This document shows, in pieces, positions 55,344 through 63,258 of a stretch of DNA of 64,000 bases; positions within the stretch are counted from its first letter, which is position 1, and each line of letters starts with the position of its first letter. The notes under the pieces were generated by a model. It was not told where the DNA came from and ran no database searches. It was given only the letters and a program-made list of their open reading frames with translations. A program made the translations under genes and the position numbers. Origin of the DNA: Mycolicibacterium crocinum (GTDB taxonomy: Bacteria; Actinomycetota; Actinomycetes; Mycobacteriales; Mycobacteriaceae); assembly GCF_022370635.2 (NCBI RefSeq), contig NZ_CP092362.2, positions 5,208,001 to 5,272,000 of the forward strand, read 5' to 3'.

Positions 55344-56554
55344 ACGTGCAGAGTCCGGATATCATCCTGGACCCCTACAACTATGACTTTCACGAGGATC
55401 CCTACCCGTACTACAAGCGGCTGCGCGACGAGGCCCCGCTCTATTACAACGAGGAACTGAAGTTCTGGGCGCTGTCGCGGCATCAGGACGTGCTGGCTGG
55501 TTTCCGCAACAGCACGACGCTGTCGAACAAGTACGGCGTATCGCTGGACCCGGCATCGCGCGGGCCACACGCCTCGAAGACCATGTCGTTCCTGGCGATG
55601 GATGACCCCGCACATCTGCGCCTGCGGACCCTGGTTTCGAAGGGCTTCACCCCCAGGCGAATTCGCGAGCTGGAGCCCCGCGTCACAGAGATCGCCACCA
55701 AGCACCTCGACGCCATGCTGGACAAGGCCGCCGCCGGTGAGACCGTGGATTACGTCGACGAGTTCGCCGGCAAGCTGCCGATGGACGTGATCTCCGAACT
55801 TATGGGGGTGCCCGAGGCCGACCGCGTCCAGGTCCGGGCCTGGGCCGACGGCGTGATGCACCGTGAGGAAGGTGTCACCGACGTGCCGCCGGAGGCCGTC
55901 GAGGCATCGCTGAACCTGATCGTCTACTACCAGGCGATGGTCGAGGAGCGACGCAAGAACCCGACCGATGACCTGACCTCGGCGCTGCTGGATGCCGAGA
56001 TCGACGGTGACCGGCTGACCGACGACGAAGTGCTGGGCTTCATGTTCCTGATGGTGATCGCCGGCAACGAAACGACCACCAAACTGCTTGCCAACGCCGC
56101 CTTTTGGGGTCACAAGAACCCCGACCAGCTGGCGGAGGTCTACGACGACCTGTCGCGGGTTCCGCTGTGGGTGGAGGAGACGCTGCGCTACGACACGTCG
56201 AGCCAGATCCTGGCCCGCACCGTCGCCGGTGAGCTGACGCTCTACGACACCGTGATCCCCGACGGTGACGTGGTCCTTCTGCTTCCCGGATCGGCCCACC
56301 GCGACGAGCGCGCCTTCGAGCGCCCCGACGACTACCTCATCGGCCGCGATATCGGCGCGAAGCTGCAGAGCTTCGGCAGCGGCGCGCACTTCTGCCTCGG
56401 CGCCCACCTGGCCCGCATGGAGGCGCGAGTTGCCTTGGAAGAGTTGTTCAAACGTATCCGCGGCTATGAAGTCGACGAGGCCAATTCGGTGCGCGTCCAC
56501 TCCAGCAATGTCCGCGGTTTCGCCCATCTGCCCATCACCGTGCAGTCTCGCTAG
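55340..56554 (+). CDS. cyp123: Cytochrome P450 CYP123
   Basis: A 404-residue P450 close to recalled M. tuberculosis CYP123 throughout. I-helix oxygen-activation motif VIAGNETTTK, K-helix EETLRY and heme loop FGSGAHFCLGAHLAR are intact. ATG 55340 overlaps the TetR stop. It is the first enzyme of the cyp123-SDR-cyp51-ferredoxin group and should draw electrons from the ferredoxin at 58750. Natural substrate is unknown. Confidence 0.95.
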   Translation: MNVQSPDIILDPYNYDFHEDPYPYYKRLRDEAPLYYNEELKFWALSRHQDVLAGFRNSTTLSNKYGVSLDPASRGPHASKTMSFLAMDDPAHLRLRTLVSKGFTPRRIRELEPRVTEIATKHLDAMLDKAAAGETVDYVDEFAGKLPMDVISELMGVPEADRVQVRAWADGVMHREEGVTDVPPEAVEASLNLIVYYQAMVEERRKNPTDDLTSALLDAEIDGDRLTDDEVLGFMFLMVIAGNETTTKLLANAAFWGHKNPDQLAEVYDDLSRVPLWVEETLRYDTSSQILARTVAGELTLYDTVIPDGDVVLLLPGSAHRDERAFERPDDYLIGRDIGAKLQSFGSGAHFCLGAHLARMEARVALEELFKRIRGYEVDEANSVRVHSSNVRGFAHLPITVQSR

Positions 56555-56568
56555 AAGGAGCTGTTGAA

Positions 56569-57393
56569 TTGCCCCGTTTCGCTCCCCTTCCCGACCGCAG
56601 GCCCGCCATTGTCGCCGGCGCCTCGTCCGGTATCGGTGAGGCCACCGCCATCGAGCTCGCCGCACACGGGTTCCCGGTCGCGCTGGGCGCACGCCGTGTG
56701 GAGAAACTCACCGACATAGTCGGCAAGATCAACGCCGACGGCGGTGAGGCGGTCGGCTTCCACCTCGATGTCACCGACCCCAATTCAGTGAAATCGTTTG
56801 TCGCACAGTCGACCGAGGCCTTGGGCGACATCGAGGTGCTGGTGGCCGGTGCCGGTGACACCTACTTCGGCAAGCTCGACGAGATCACCAGCGACGAATT
56901 CGACTCACAGCTGCAGATCCACCTGGTCGGCGCCTTCCGGCTGGCCAACGCCGTGCTGCCGGGCATGATGGAGCGCCAGCGCGGCGATCTGATCTTCGTC
57001 GGCTCGGACGTCTCACTGCGGCAGCGCCCCCACATGGGCGCCTACGGAGCGGCCAAGGCTGCGCTGGTCGCCATGGTGACCAACTTCCAGATGGAGCTCG
57101 AGGGCACCGGTGTGCGCGCCTCGATCGTGCACCCCGGCCCCACCAAGACCTCGATGGGCTGGAGCCTGCCCGCCGAGAAAATCGGTCCCGCACTGGAGGA
57201 TTGGGCCAAGTGGGGACAGGCCCGGCACGACTACTTCCTGCGCGCAGCCGACCTCGCGCGGGCCATCACGTTCGTCGCGGAGACACCCCGCGGCGGGTTC
57301 ATCGCCAACATGGAGCTCCAGCCGGAAGCTCCGCTGGCCGACAACAAGGAACGCCAGAAGCTTGCCCTCGGCGAGGAAGGGATGCCGTCATGA
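56569..57393 (+). CDS. Short-chain dehydrogenase (Rv0765c-like)
   Basis: A 274-residue SDR with AGASSGIGEA nucleotide-binding loop, AGAG in VAGAGD where NNAG is usual, and a Tyr-x3-Lys in AYGAAKAA preceded by GSDVS. TTG 56569 is the likely start: AAGGAG lies 8 bases upstream and no ATG or GTG fits. Its stop overlaps the cyp51 ATG by ATGA. Place between two P450 genes suggests oxidation of a hydroxylated sterol-like or lipid product. Confidence 0.9.
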   Translation: MPRFAPLPDRRPAIVAGASSGIGEATAIELAAHGFPVALGARRVEKLTDIVGKINADGGEAVGFHLDVTDPNSVKSFVAQSTEALGDIEVLVAGAGDTYFGKLDEITSDEFDSQLQIHLVGAFRLANAVLPGMMERQRGDLIFVGSDVSLRQRPHMGAYGAAKAALVAMVTNFQMELEGTGVRASIVHPGPTKTSMGWSLPAEKIGPALEDWAKWGQARHDYFLRAADLARAITFVAETPRGGFIANMELQPEAPLADNKERQKLALGEEGMPS

Positions 57394-58748
57394 CGATCAC
57401 CAAAGAAGTACAGCGTGTTTCGGGTGGCGAAGAGGAACACGGCCATCTCGAAGAGTTCCGTACCGACCCGATCGGGTTGATGCAGCGCATCCGGGATGAA
57501 TGCGGTGACCTCGGCTGGTTCCAGCTCGCCGACAAGCAGGTCATCCTGCTCACGGGTTCGGAGGCCAACGAGTTCTTCTTCCGCTCCCCCGATGCCGACC
57601 TGAACCAGGCCGAGGCCTACCCGTTCATGACCCCGATCTTCGGCGAGGGCGTGGTGTTCGACGCCGACCCCGAGCGCCGCGCCGAAATGCTGCACAACAC
57701 CGCACTGCGCGGTGAGCAGATGAAGGGTCACGCGGCGACCATCGAGAACGAAGTCCGCCGGATGATCGAGAACTGGGGCGACGAAGGCGAAATCGACCTG
57801 CTGGAGTTCTTCGCCGAGCTGACCATCTACACCTCGACGGCCTGCTTGATCGGGTGCAAGTTCCGCAACCAGCTCGACTCGCGGTTCGCGAATTACTACC
57901 ACCTGCTCGAGCGCGGCACCGATCCGCTCTGCTACGTCGACCCCTACCTGCCGATCGAGAGCTTCCGCATCCGCGACGAGGCCAGGACCAGCCTGGTGGC
58001 GCTGGTGCAGGAGGTCATGAACGGCCGAATCGCCAACCCGCCCACCGACAAGAGTGATCGTGACCTGCTCGACGTGCTGGTGTCGATCAAGGACGAGGAC
58101 GGCAATCCGCGGTTCTCGGCCAACGAGGTCACCGGCATGTTCATCTCGCTGATGTTCGCCGGGCACCACACCAGTTCGGGCACCTCGTCGTGGACACTCA
58201 TCGAGCTGCTGCGCAACCCCGACTTCTACGCGAAGGTGCAGCAGGAACTCGATGATCTCTACTCCGACGGTCAGGAGGTGAGTTTCCATGCGCTGCGCCA
58301 GATCCCGAACTTCGACAATGCGCTCAAGGAGACTCTGCGCCTGCACCCGCCGTTGATCATCCTGATGCGGGTCGCCCAGGACGAGTTCGAGGTCGAGGGT
58401 TACCCGATCCACAAGGGTCAGATGGTCGCCGCCTCACCGGCGATCTCCAACCGGATACCTGAGGACTTCCCCAATCCGGACGCGTTCGATCCGGACCGCT
58501 ACGAGAATCCCCGGCAAGAAGACATCGTCAACCGCTGGACCTGGATTCCCTTCGGCGCCGGACGGCACCGTTGTGTCGGAGCCGCTTTCGCACAGATGCA
58601 GATCAAGGCGATCTTCTCGGTGCTGTTGCGCGAGTACGAGTTCGAGATGGCACAGCCGCCGGAGTCCTACCAGAACGACCACTCGAAGATGGTGGTCCAG
58701 CTGGCCCGGCCGGCGAAGGTCCGCTACCGCAAGCGCGCCAAGGCGTGA
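57390..58748 (+). CDS. cyp51: Sterol 14-alpha-demethylase CYP51
   Basis: A 452-residue CYP51, the bacterial sterol 14-demethylase. Family-diagnostic parts are the B' region VVFDADPERR, the I-helix FAGHHTSSGTSSW (with His before the Thr, as in all CYP51), K-helix ETLRLHPP, and the heme loop FGAGRHRCVGAAFA with axial Cys. ATG 57390 overlaps the SDR stop. The ferredoxin follows one base after the stop. Mycobacteria lack de novo sterol synthesis as usually understood, so the physiological substrate is debated. Confidence 0.97.
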   Translation: MTITKEVQRVSGGEEEHGHLEEFRTDPIGLMQRIRDECGDLGWFQLADKQVILLTGSEANEFFFRSPDADLNQAEAYPFMTPIFGEGVVFDADPERRAEMLHNTALRGEQMKGHAATIENEVRRMIENWGDEGEIDLLEFFAELTIYTSTACLIGCKFRNQLDSRFANYYHLLERGTDPLCYVDPYLPIESFRIRDEARTSLVALVQEVMNGRIANPPTDKSDRDLLDVLVSIKDEDGNPRFSANEVTGMFISLMFAGHHTSSGTSSWTLIELLRNPDFYAKVQQELDDLYSDGQEVSFHALRQIPNFDNALKETLRLHPPLIILMRVAQDEFEVEGYPIHKGQMVAASPAISNRIPEDFPNPDAFDPDRYENPRQEDIVNRWTWIPFGAGRHRCVGAAFAQMQIKAIFSVLLREYEFEMAQPPESYQNDHSKMVVQLARPAKVRYRKRAKA

Positions 58749-58749
58749 C

Positions 58750-58959
58750 ATGGGTTGCTACCGAATCGAACTCGACGAGGACCTTTGCCAGGGGCACGCC
58801 ATGTGCGAACTGGAGGCACCCGACGTCTTCAAGGTGCCCAAGCGCGGCGTCGTCGAGATCATTGACTCAGAACCACCCGACGAGATGCGCGACGACGTCG
58901 AGCGTGCCGTCGAAATGTGTCCTACCCGAGCACTATCCATCGTAGAAAAGGAAGACTGA
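58750..58959 (+). CDS. 3Fe-4S ferredoxin of the cyp51 operon
   Basis: A 69-residue ferredoxin with cluster residues Cys13, Cys19 and Cys57; His16 fills the position of the second Cys in CQGHAMC. It matches Rv0763c, the known redox partner of CYP51 in M. tuberculosis. ATG 58750 comes one base after the cyp51 stop region and the NTF2 gene follows 2 bases later. It most likely serves CYP51 and CYP123. No reductase gene is nearby. Confidence 0.95.
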   Translation: MGCYRIELDEDLCQGHAMCELEAPDVFKVPKRGVVEIIDSEPPDEMRDDVERAVEMCPTRALSIVEKED

Positions 58960-58961
58960 CA

Positions 58962-59501
58962 ATGGCGTCACGAGAGCAACTGGACGATTGGGTCGAGCGC
59001 TGGCTTCAGGCCAACAAGGACTCCGAAGCGGCCGGCGACTGGACGAACCTGGCGGAGTTCTACACCGACGACGCCACCTACGGCTGGAACATCGGGCCCA
59101 AGGAAGACGTGATGTGCGTCGGCAAGGACCAGATCCGCGAGGTCGCGCTCGGCCTGGAGATGGAAGGCCTGGAGAACTGGGTCTACGAGTACCAGAAGGT
59201 CCTCGTCGACGAGAAGCAGAACGAGATCGTCGGCTTCTGGAAGCAGATCGCGAACAAGTCCGATGGCACCCGCGACGAGATCTACGGTATCGGCGGCAGC
59301 TGGTTCCGACTCAACGACGATCTGTTGATCGAGTGGCAGCGGGACTTCTTCGATTTCGGCCATGTGCAGAAGGCGTTCGTCAAGCTCATCTCCTCGGGCG
59401 ACCTGACCCCGACGATGCAGAAGCGCATCGAGCGCAGCGTCGCCGGCGAGAAGCTCCCGGGTTACTACCCCCTCGGTGAGGCTCCCGTCCCGATCTGGTG
59501 A
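58962..59501 (+). CDS. NTF2-like protein (Rv0762c-like)
   Basis: A 179-residue NTF2-like protein, with the N-terminal helix LDDWVERWLQANKDSEAAGDW, the WNIGPKED strand turn, and a strand-rich core (IVGFWKQIA, EIYGIGGSWFRLN). The C-terminal third is helical and ends in GYYPLGEAPVPIW. ATG 58962 follows GGAAGACTGAC. It lies directly after the ferredoxin and is likely part of the cyp51 operon. It could be an isomerase, cyclase or binding protein for the P450 product. Confidence 0.82.
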   Translation: MASREQLDDWVERWLQANKDSEAAGDWTNLAEFYTDDATYGWNIGPKEDVMCVGKDQIREVALGLEMEGLENWVYEYQKVLVDEKQNEIVGFWKQIANKSDGTRDEIYGIGGSWFRLNDDLLIEWQRDFFDFGHVQKAFVKLISSGDLTPTMQKRIERSVAGEKLPGYYPLGEAPVPIW

Positions 59502-59577
59502 ATACTCGACAGGCGTCAAGTAACCGGCCGCCGGCAGTGACTTAGGAAGTGACGGAGGTCATAATGGTCAGTAGGAC

Positions 59578-59591
59578 AGGAACACGTTCTA
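59578..59591. promoter_or_regulatory. KstR-like AACnnGTT site upstream of adhB
   Basis: AGGAACACGTTCTA fits the recalled KstR consensus TnnAACnnGTTnnA at all but the first base. It lies 80 bases before the adhB GTG and just upstream of a TAGATT -10-like element (59601-59606), where a repressor would block transcription. Confidence 0.5.
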
Positions 59592-59671
59592 ATTCTTGCC
59601 TAGATTGACCATCCGGCGTGGCCGGCCGCCCCGGAGAACCCCGGGTCGGGTTTTGCGAGTGGAGGTTCGCT

Positions 59672-60805
59672 GTGAAGACAAAAGGTGCTCTCATCTGGGA
59701 GTTCAACCAACCATGGTCGATCGAGGAAATCGAGATCGGCGATCCGGTCAAAGACGAAGTCAAGATCCAGATGGAAGCTTCGGGCATGTGCCACAGCGAC
59801 CATCACCTGGTCACCGGCGACATCCCGATGGCCGGCTTCCCGGTGCTCGGCGGCCATGAGGGCGCCGGCATCGTCACCGAGGTCGGACCCGGCGTCGAGC
59901 ACCTAGCCCCCGGCGATCACGTGGTGCTCTCGTTCATCCCGTCGTGTGGTGAGTGTCCCGCCTGCCAGGAGGGTCTGCGCAACCTGTGCGACCTGGGCGC
60001 GGGCCTGCTGGCCGGCACTGCGGTGTCCGACGGCACCCACCGCATCCACGCCGTCAAGAACGGTCAGCCGGTCATCCCGATGACGCTGCTCGGCACCTTC
60101 AGCCCGTACATGGTGGTGCACAAGAGCTCGGTGGTGAAGATCGACCCGTCCATCCCGTTCGAGGTGGCCTGCCTGGTCGGCTGCGGTGTGACCACGGGTT
60201 ACGGCTCGGCCGTCCGCAGTGGTGACATCCGCCCGGGTGACGACGTGGTGATCGTCGGCGTCGGCGGTGTCGGCACCGGCGCGCTGCAGGGCGCGCTGAA
60301 TGCCGGTGCGCGCAACATCTTCGCTGTCGACCCGGTCGAGTTCAAGCGTGACAACGCACTCAAGTTCGGTGCCACCCACGCCTACCCCGACATCTTCAGC
60401 GCGATGGCCGGCGTTGCCGAGGTCACCCAGGGCCGGATGGCGCACAAGACCATCGTGACCGTGGGTGAGCTCAAGGGCGAGGACATCGACCACTACATGA
60501 ACATCACCGCCAAGGGCGGCACCGTGGTGGCGACCGCCGTGGCGAACATGGCCGACAGCAACGTCACGCTGAACCTGGCGATGCTCACGCTGATGCAGAA
60601 GCGCCTGCAGGGCACCATCTTCGGCGGCGGCAACCCGCACTACGACATCCCTCAGCTGCTATCGATGTACAAGGCCGGCAAGCTGAACCTCGATGACATG
60701 GTGACGCGCCAGTACCGGCTCGAGCAGGTCAACGAGGGCTACGCGGACATGCTCGAAGGCCGCAACATCCGTGGCGTGATCCGCTACACCGACGAGGACC
60801 GCTGA
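59672..60805 (+). CDS. adhB: Zinc-dependent class III-type alcohol dehydrogenase AdhB
   Basis: A 377-residue MDR-family dehydrogenase of the NDMA-dependent-alcohol dehydrogenase type. The catalytic zinc region GMCHSDHHL, GHEGAGIV, the structural zinc cysteines in CGECPACQEGLRNLC and the GVGGVGTGALQGA nucleotide loop are intact. GTG 59672 follows GGAGG by 6 bases. It corresponds to Rv0761c. A KstR-like site and separate promoter lie upstream, so it can be transcribed independently of the cyp51 operon. A strong terminator follows. Confidence 0.95.
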   Translation: MKTKGALIWEFNQPWSIEEIEIGDPVKDEVKIQMEASGMCHSDHHLVTGDIPMAGFPVLGGHEGAGIVTEVGPGVEHLAPGDHVVLSFIPSCGECPACQEGLRNLCDLGAGLLAGTAVSDGTHRIHAVKNGQPVIPMTLLGTFSPYMVVHKSSVVKIDPSIPFEVACLVGCGVTTGYGSAVRSGDIRPGDDVVIVGVGGVGTGALQGALNAGARNIFAVDPVEFKRDNALKFGATHAYPDIFSAMAGVAEVTQGRMAHKTIVTVGELKGEDIDHYMNITAKGGTVVATAVANMADSNVTLNLAMLTLMQKRLQGTIFGGGNPHYDIPQLLSMYKAGKLNLDDMVTRQYRLEQVNEGYADMLEGRNIRGVIRYTDEDR

Positions 60806-60830
60806 CCTGCGCGTGTCCTTGATGGACCTT

Positions 60831-60873
60831 CCGGGCCGTGCCCGCCTTGCCCAAAGGCGCGGGCACGGCCCGG
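60831..60873 (+). terminator. Strong hairpin terminator after adhB
   Basis: Perfect 15-bp arms CCGGGCCGTGCCCGC (60831-60845) and GCGGGCACGGCCCGG (60859-60873) flank a 13-base loop, 26 bases after the adhB stop. It should separate adhB from the oxidoreductase gene that follows. Confidence 0.9.
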
Positions 60874-60892
60874 AATTCATGGCGAAGCGCCC

Positions 60893-62806
60893 ATGAGCAA
60901 CTTCCCGAACCTGTTGAGTGAAGGCCGCATCGGCTCGATGACGGTGCGCAACAGGTTCGTGATGTCTCCGATGGAGACCATGTACGGCACCTCCGACGGC
61001 TTGCCGTCCGAACGCACCCGGGACTATTTCGCCGGCCGCGCGAAGGGTGGCGTCGGGCTGATCACGGTGGGCGCCACCGGGATTGACCACCACCATCCCG
61101 AAACCCCGGGTGGGCTCCACCTCGGCACCGACGAGGGCGTGACCGCGCACCGGGCGCTGGTCGAGGCGGTGCACGAGCACGGCGCGAAGATCCAGCCGCA
61201 GATCGTCCACGCCGGCCCCGACGGGCTCGGACCCGAGATGTTCGGCGTCACCTCGCTGGGCCCGTCGGTGATTCCGTCCTATCTCACCGGACGACCGTCG
61301 GCCGAGGTCACCGAGGCCCAGCTGGCGCAGATCATCGACCTGTTCAAGGCCGCGGTGCGGCGCGCCGCCGAAGCGGGTTACGACGGTATCGAACTGCACG
61401 CCGCGCACGGCTACATGTTCCTCGGGTCTTTCCTTGCCCCACAGCGCAACCGGCGCACCGACGACTACCGGGGCGACACCGCGGAAGGCCGGATCCACGT
61501 GGTACTCCGGACGCTCGAGGCGATTCGCTCCGAGATCGGTGATGCCCTTCCGATCACGCTGCGGATCTCGGGCTACGAACGCGTGGCAGGTGGTCGCCCA
61601 AGCTATGAAACCGCGCAGATGGCACCGCACCTGGTGGCGGCGGGCGTGGACGCGTTCCACGTCAGCGGCGGGGTGATCGACCGCCTCGTCACCGGAATGG
61701 TCAACGCAGCCGACGACGGTGATGCGCTCAACGTCGGTGCTGCCGCCGCGGTCAAGCAGGTGGTCGACGTTCCGGTGATCGCGGTGGGTCGCATTCACGA
61801 TCCGGAGCGCGCCGAACAGATCCTCGCCGATGGTAAGGCGGACTTCATCGCGATGGGCCGCCCGATGTTGGCCGATCCCGACCTCGTCGCGAAAGTCCAA
61901 GCAGACCACGCCGATCGAATCCGTCGCTGCATCTCATGCGAGAACTGCATCGATGCGATGGAACAGCGTTTCTCGGTCGACTGTGCGGTCAACCCGCGTA
62001 CCGGCAAGGAACGCGAACTGGCGGTACACCCGGTCACCCACGGCAAACGCGTGGTGGTCGTCGGTGGCGGACCCGGTGGTCTGGAGGCTGCCCGGGTGGC
62101 TGCCGAGCGCGGCCACCGCGTCACGCTGTTCGAGCGCACCGCCCAACTCGGCGGCGCGCTGGTGTGGGCGTCGATCGTCCATCCGGAGAACGAACCGTTC
62201 CTGCACTACCTGCGCAATGAGATCGCAGCCAGCACCGTTTCCGTCGAGATGTCGTACCCGGTCGGCGCCGACGAGATCGCGGCACTGGAACCCGATGCCG
62301 TGATCGTGGCCACCGGCGCCAACGTGAACACCAGCCCTGCGCTGCCCGAATTACTCGCCAACCCGAACGGCCCGTCGGTGGGCCGACGCGTCGTCATCGT
62401 CGGCGGCGGCCTTGCCGGGATTCAGCTTGCCGAATACCTCAGTGCCCGAGGTCGGTTCGTCACCGTGCTGGAAGCGGGCCGCACCATCGCACCGGAGGTC
62501 GGGCTCAAACGCCGGACCGAGCACATGGACCGGCTCGACCGGTTGGGCGTTCCCCTGCACGTGCGCACCGAGGTGGACCGGATCACCGACACCGGGGTGG
62601 TGTTCACCCCGCACGGCGGCACCAGCCGCGAACTCGCCGCCGACAGTGTGATCGTCGCAGGACGCCCGGAGGCGGACACCGCGCTGTTCGACGACCTGAC
62701 GGACCGGCTGCCCGGCGCCAAGGTGCACGCGGTGGGCGACTGCACTGGCTCCGGGCTGATCCGCAAAGCCACCGACGATGGCGCTCGCGCCGCCTGCAGT
62801 ATCTGA
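60893..62806 (+). CDS. Old Yellow Enzyme-type NADH:flavin oxidoreductase/2,4-dienoyl-CoA reductase-like
   Basis: A 637-residue protein with an N-terminal FMN TIM barrel (about 1-340; active-site block GIELHAAHGYM, with HAAHGY conserved). A 4Fe-4S site (CISCENC and DCAVNP) follows. The C-terminal FAD/NADH part has GGGPGGLEAARVA and a second GGGLAGIQLAEYL Rossmann motif. This is the bacterial 2,4-dienoyl-CoA reductase/trimethylamine dehydrogenase layout. It reduces activated double bonds, perhaps in a steroid or lipid path. ATG 60893. In M. tuberculosis no such gene sits here by recall, so it is an addition. Confidence 0.92.
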   Translation: MSNFPNLLSEGRIGSMTVRNRFVMSPMETMYGTSDGLPSERTRDYFAGRAKGGVGLITVGATGIDHHHPETPGGLHLGTDEGVTAHRALVEAVHEHGAKIQPQIVHAGPDGLGPEMFGVTSLGPSVIPSYLTGRPSAEVTEAQLAQIIDLFKAAVRRAAEAGYDGIELHAAHGYMFLGSFLAPQRNRRTDDYRGDTAEGRIHVVLRTLEAIRSEIGDALPITLRISGYERVAGGRPSYETAQMAPHLVAAGVDAFHVSGGVIDRLVTGMVNAADDGDALNVGAAAAVKQVVDVPVIAVGRIHDPERAEQILADGKADFIAMGRPMLADPDLVAKVQADHADRIRRCISCENCIDAMEQRFSVDCAVNPRTGKERELAVHPVTHGKRVVVVGGGPGGLEAARVAAERGHRVTLFERTAQLGGALVWASIVHPENEPFLHYLRNEIAASTVSVEMSYPVGADEIAALEPDAVIVATGANVNTSPALPELLANPNGPSVGRRVVIVGGGLAGIQLAEYLSARGRFVTVLEAGRTIAPEVGLKRRTEHMDRLDRLGVPLHVRTEVDRITDTGVVFTPHGGTSRELAADSVIVAGRPEADTALFDDLTDRLPGAKVHAVGDCTGSGLIRKATDDGARAACSI

Positions 62807-62823
62807 CAACAAAGGAGATAACG

Positions 62824-63258
62824 ATGTCCACGACCACCGAGCAGACCCCGGCACTGGCCGCATCGCAGGCATCATGGCGCTGCGTGATGTCGCACGACCG
62901 CGAGGGCTGGCTGGCCCTGATGGCCGACGACGTGGTGATCGAGGACCCGATCGGGCCGGCCATCACCAACCCCGACGGCAACGGCGTGCGGGGCAAGGCC
63001 GCTGTCGCAGACTTCTATGACGCCAACATCGCGATCAACAACCTCCGCGTCACCTGCGAAGAGACCTTCCCGTCGAGTTCTCCCAACGAAGTCGCACATA
63101 TTTTGGTGCTGCGCAGCCAGTTCGAAGGTGGCATCACCAGCACCGTGCGCGGCGTGTTCACCTACCACGTCAACGACGCCGGCCTGATCGCCAACATGCG
63201 CGGCTACTGGAACATGGACGGTATGCAGTTTGCCCAAACTGCCGCCGACGGTGAGTGA
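62824..63258 (+). CDS. Ketosteroid isomerase-like NTF2 protein (Rv0760c-like)
   Basis: A 144-residue NTF2-like protein nearly identical in pattern to recalled Rv0760c, which has a steroid-delta-isomerase-like fold and binds estradiol. Segments SWRCVMSHDREGWLALMADD and VIEDPIGPAITNPDGNG are conserved, with Asp and Tyr/Phe residues in the expected cavity. ATG 62824 has a perfect AAAGGAGATAACG ribosome site. It overlaps the SDR gene by 8 bases. Steroid or terpenoid binding is likely, though catalysis is not proven. Confidence 0.9.
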   Translation: MSTTTEQTPALAASQASWRCVMSHDREGWLALMADDVVIEDPIGPAITNPDGNGVRGKAAVADFYDANIAINNLRVTCEETFPSSSPNEVAHILVLRSQFEGGITSTVRGVFTYHVNDAGLIANMRGYWNMDGMQFAQTAADGE

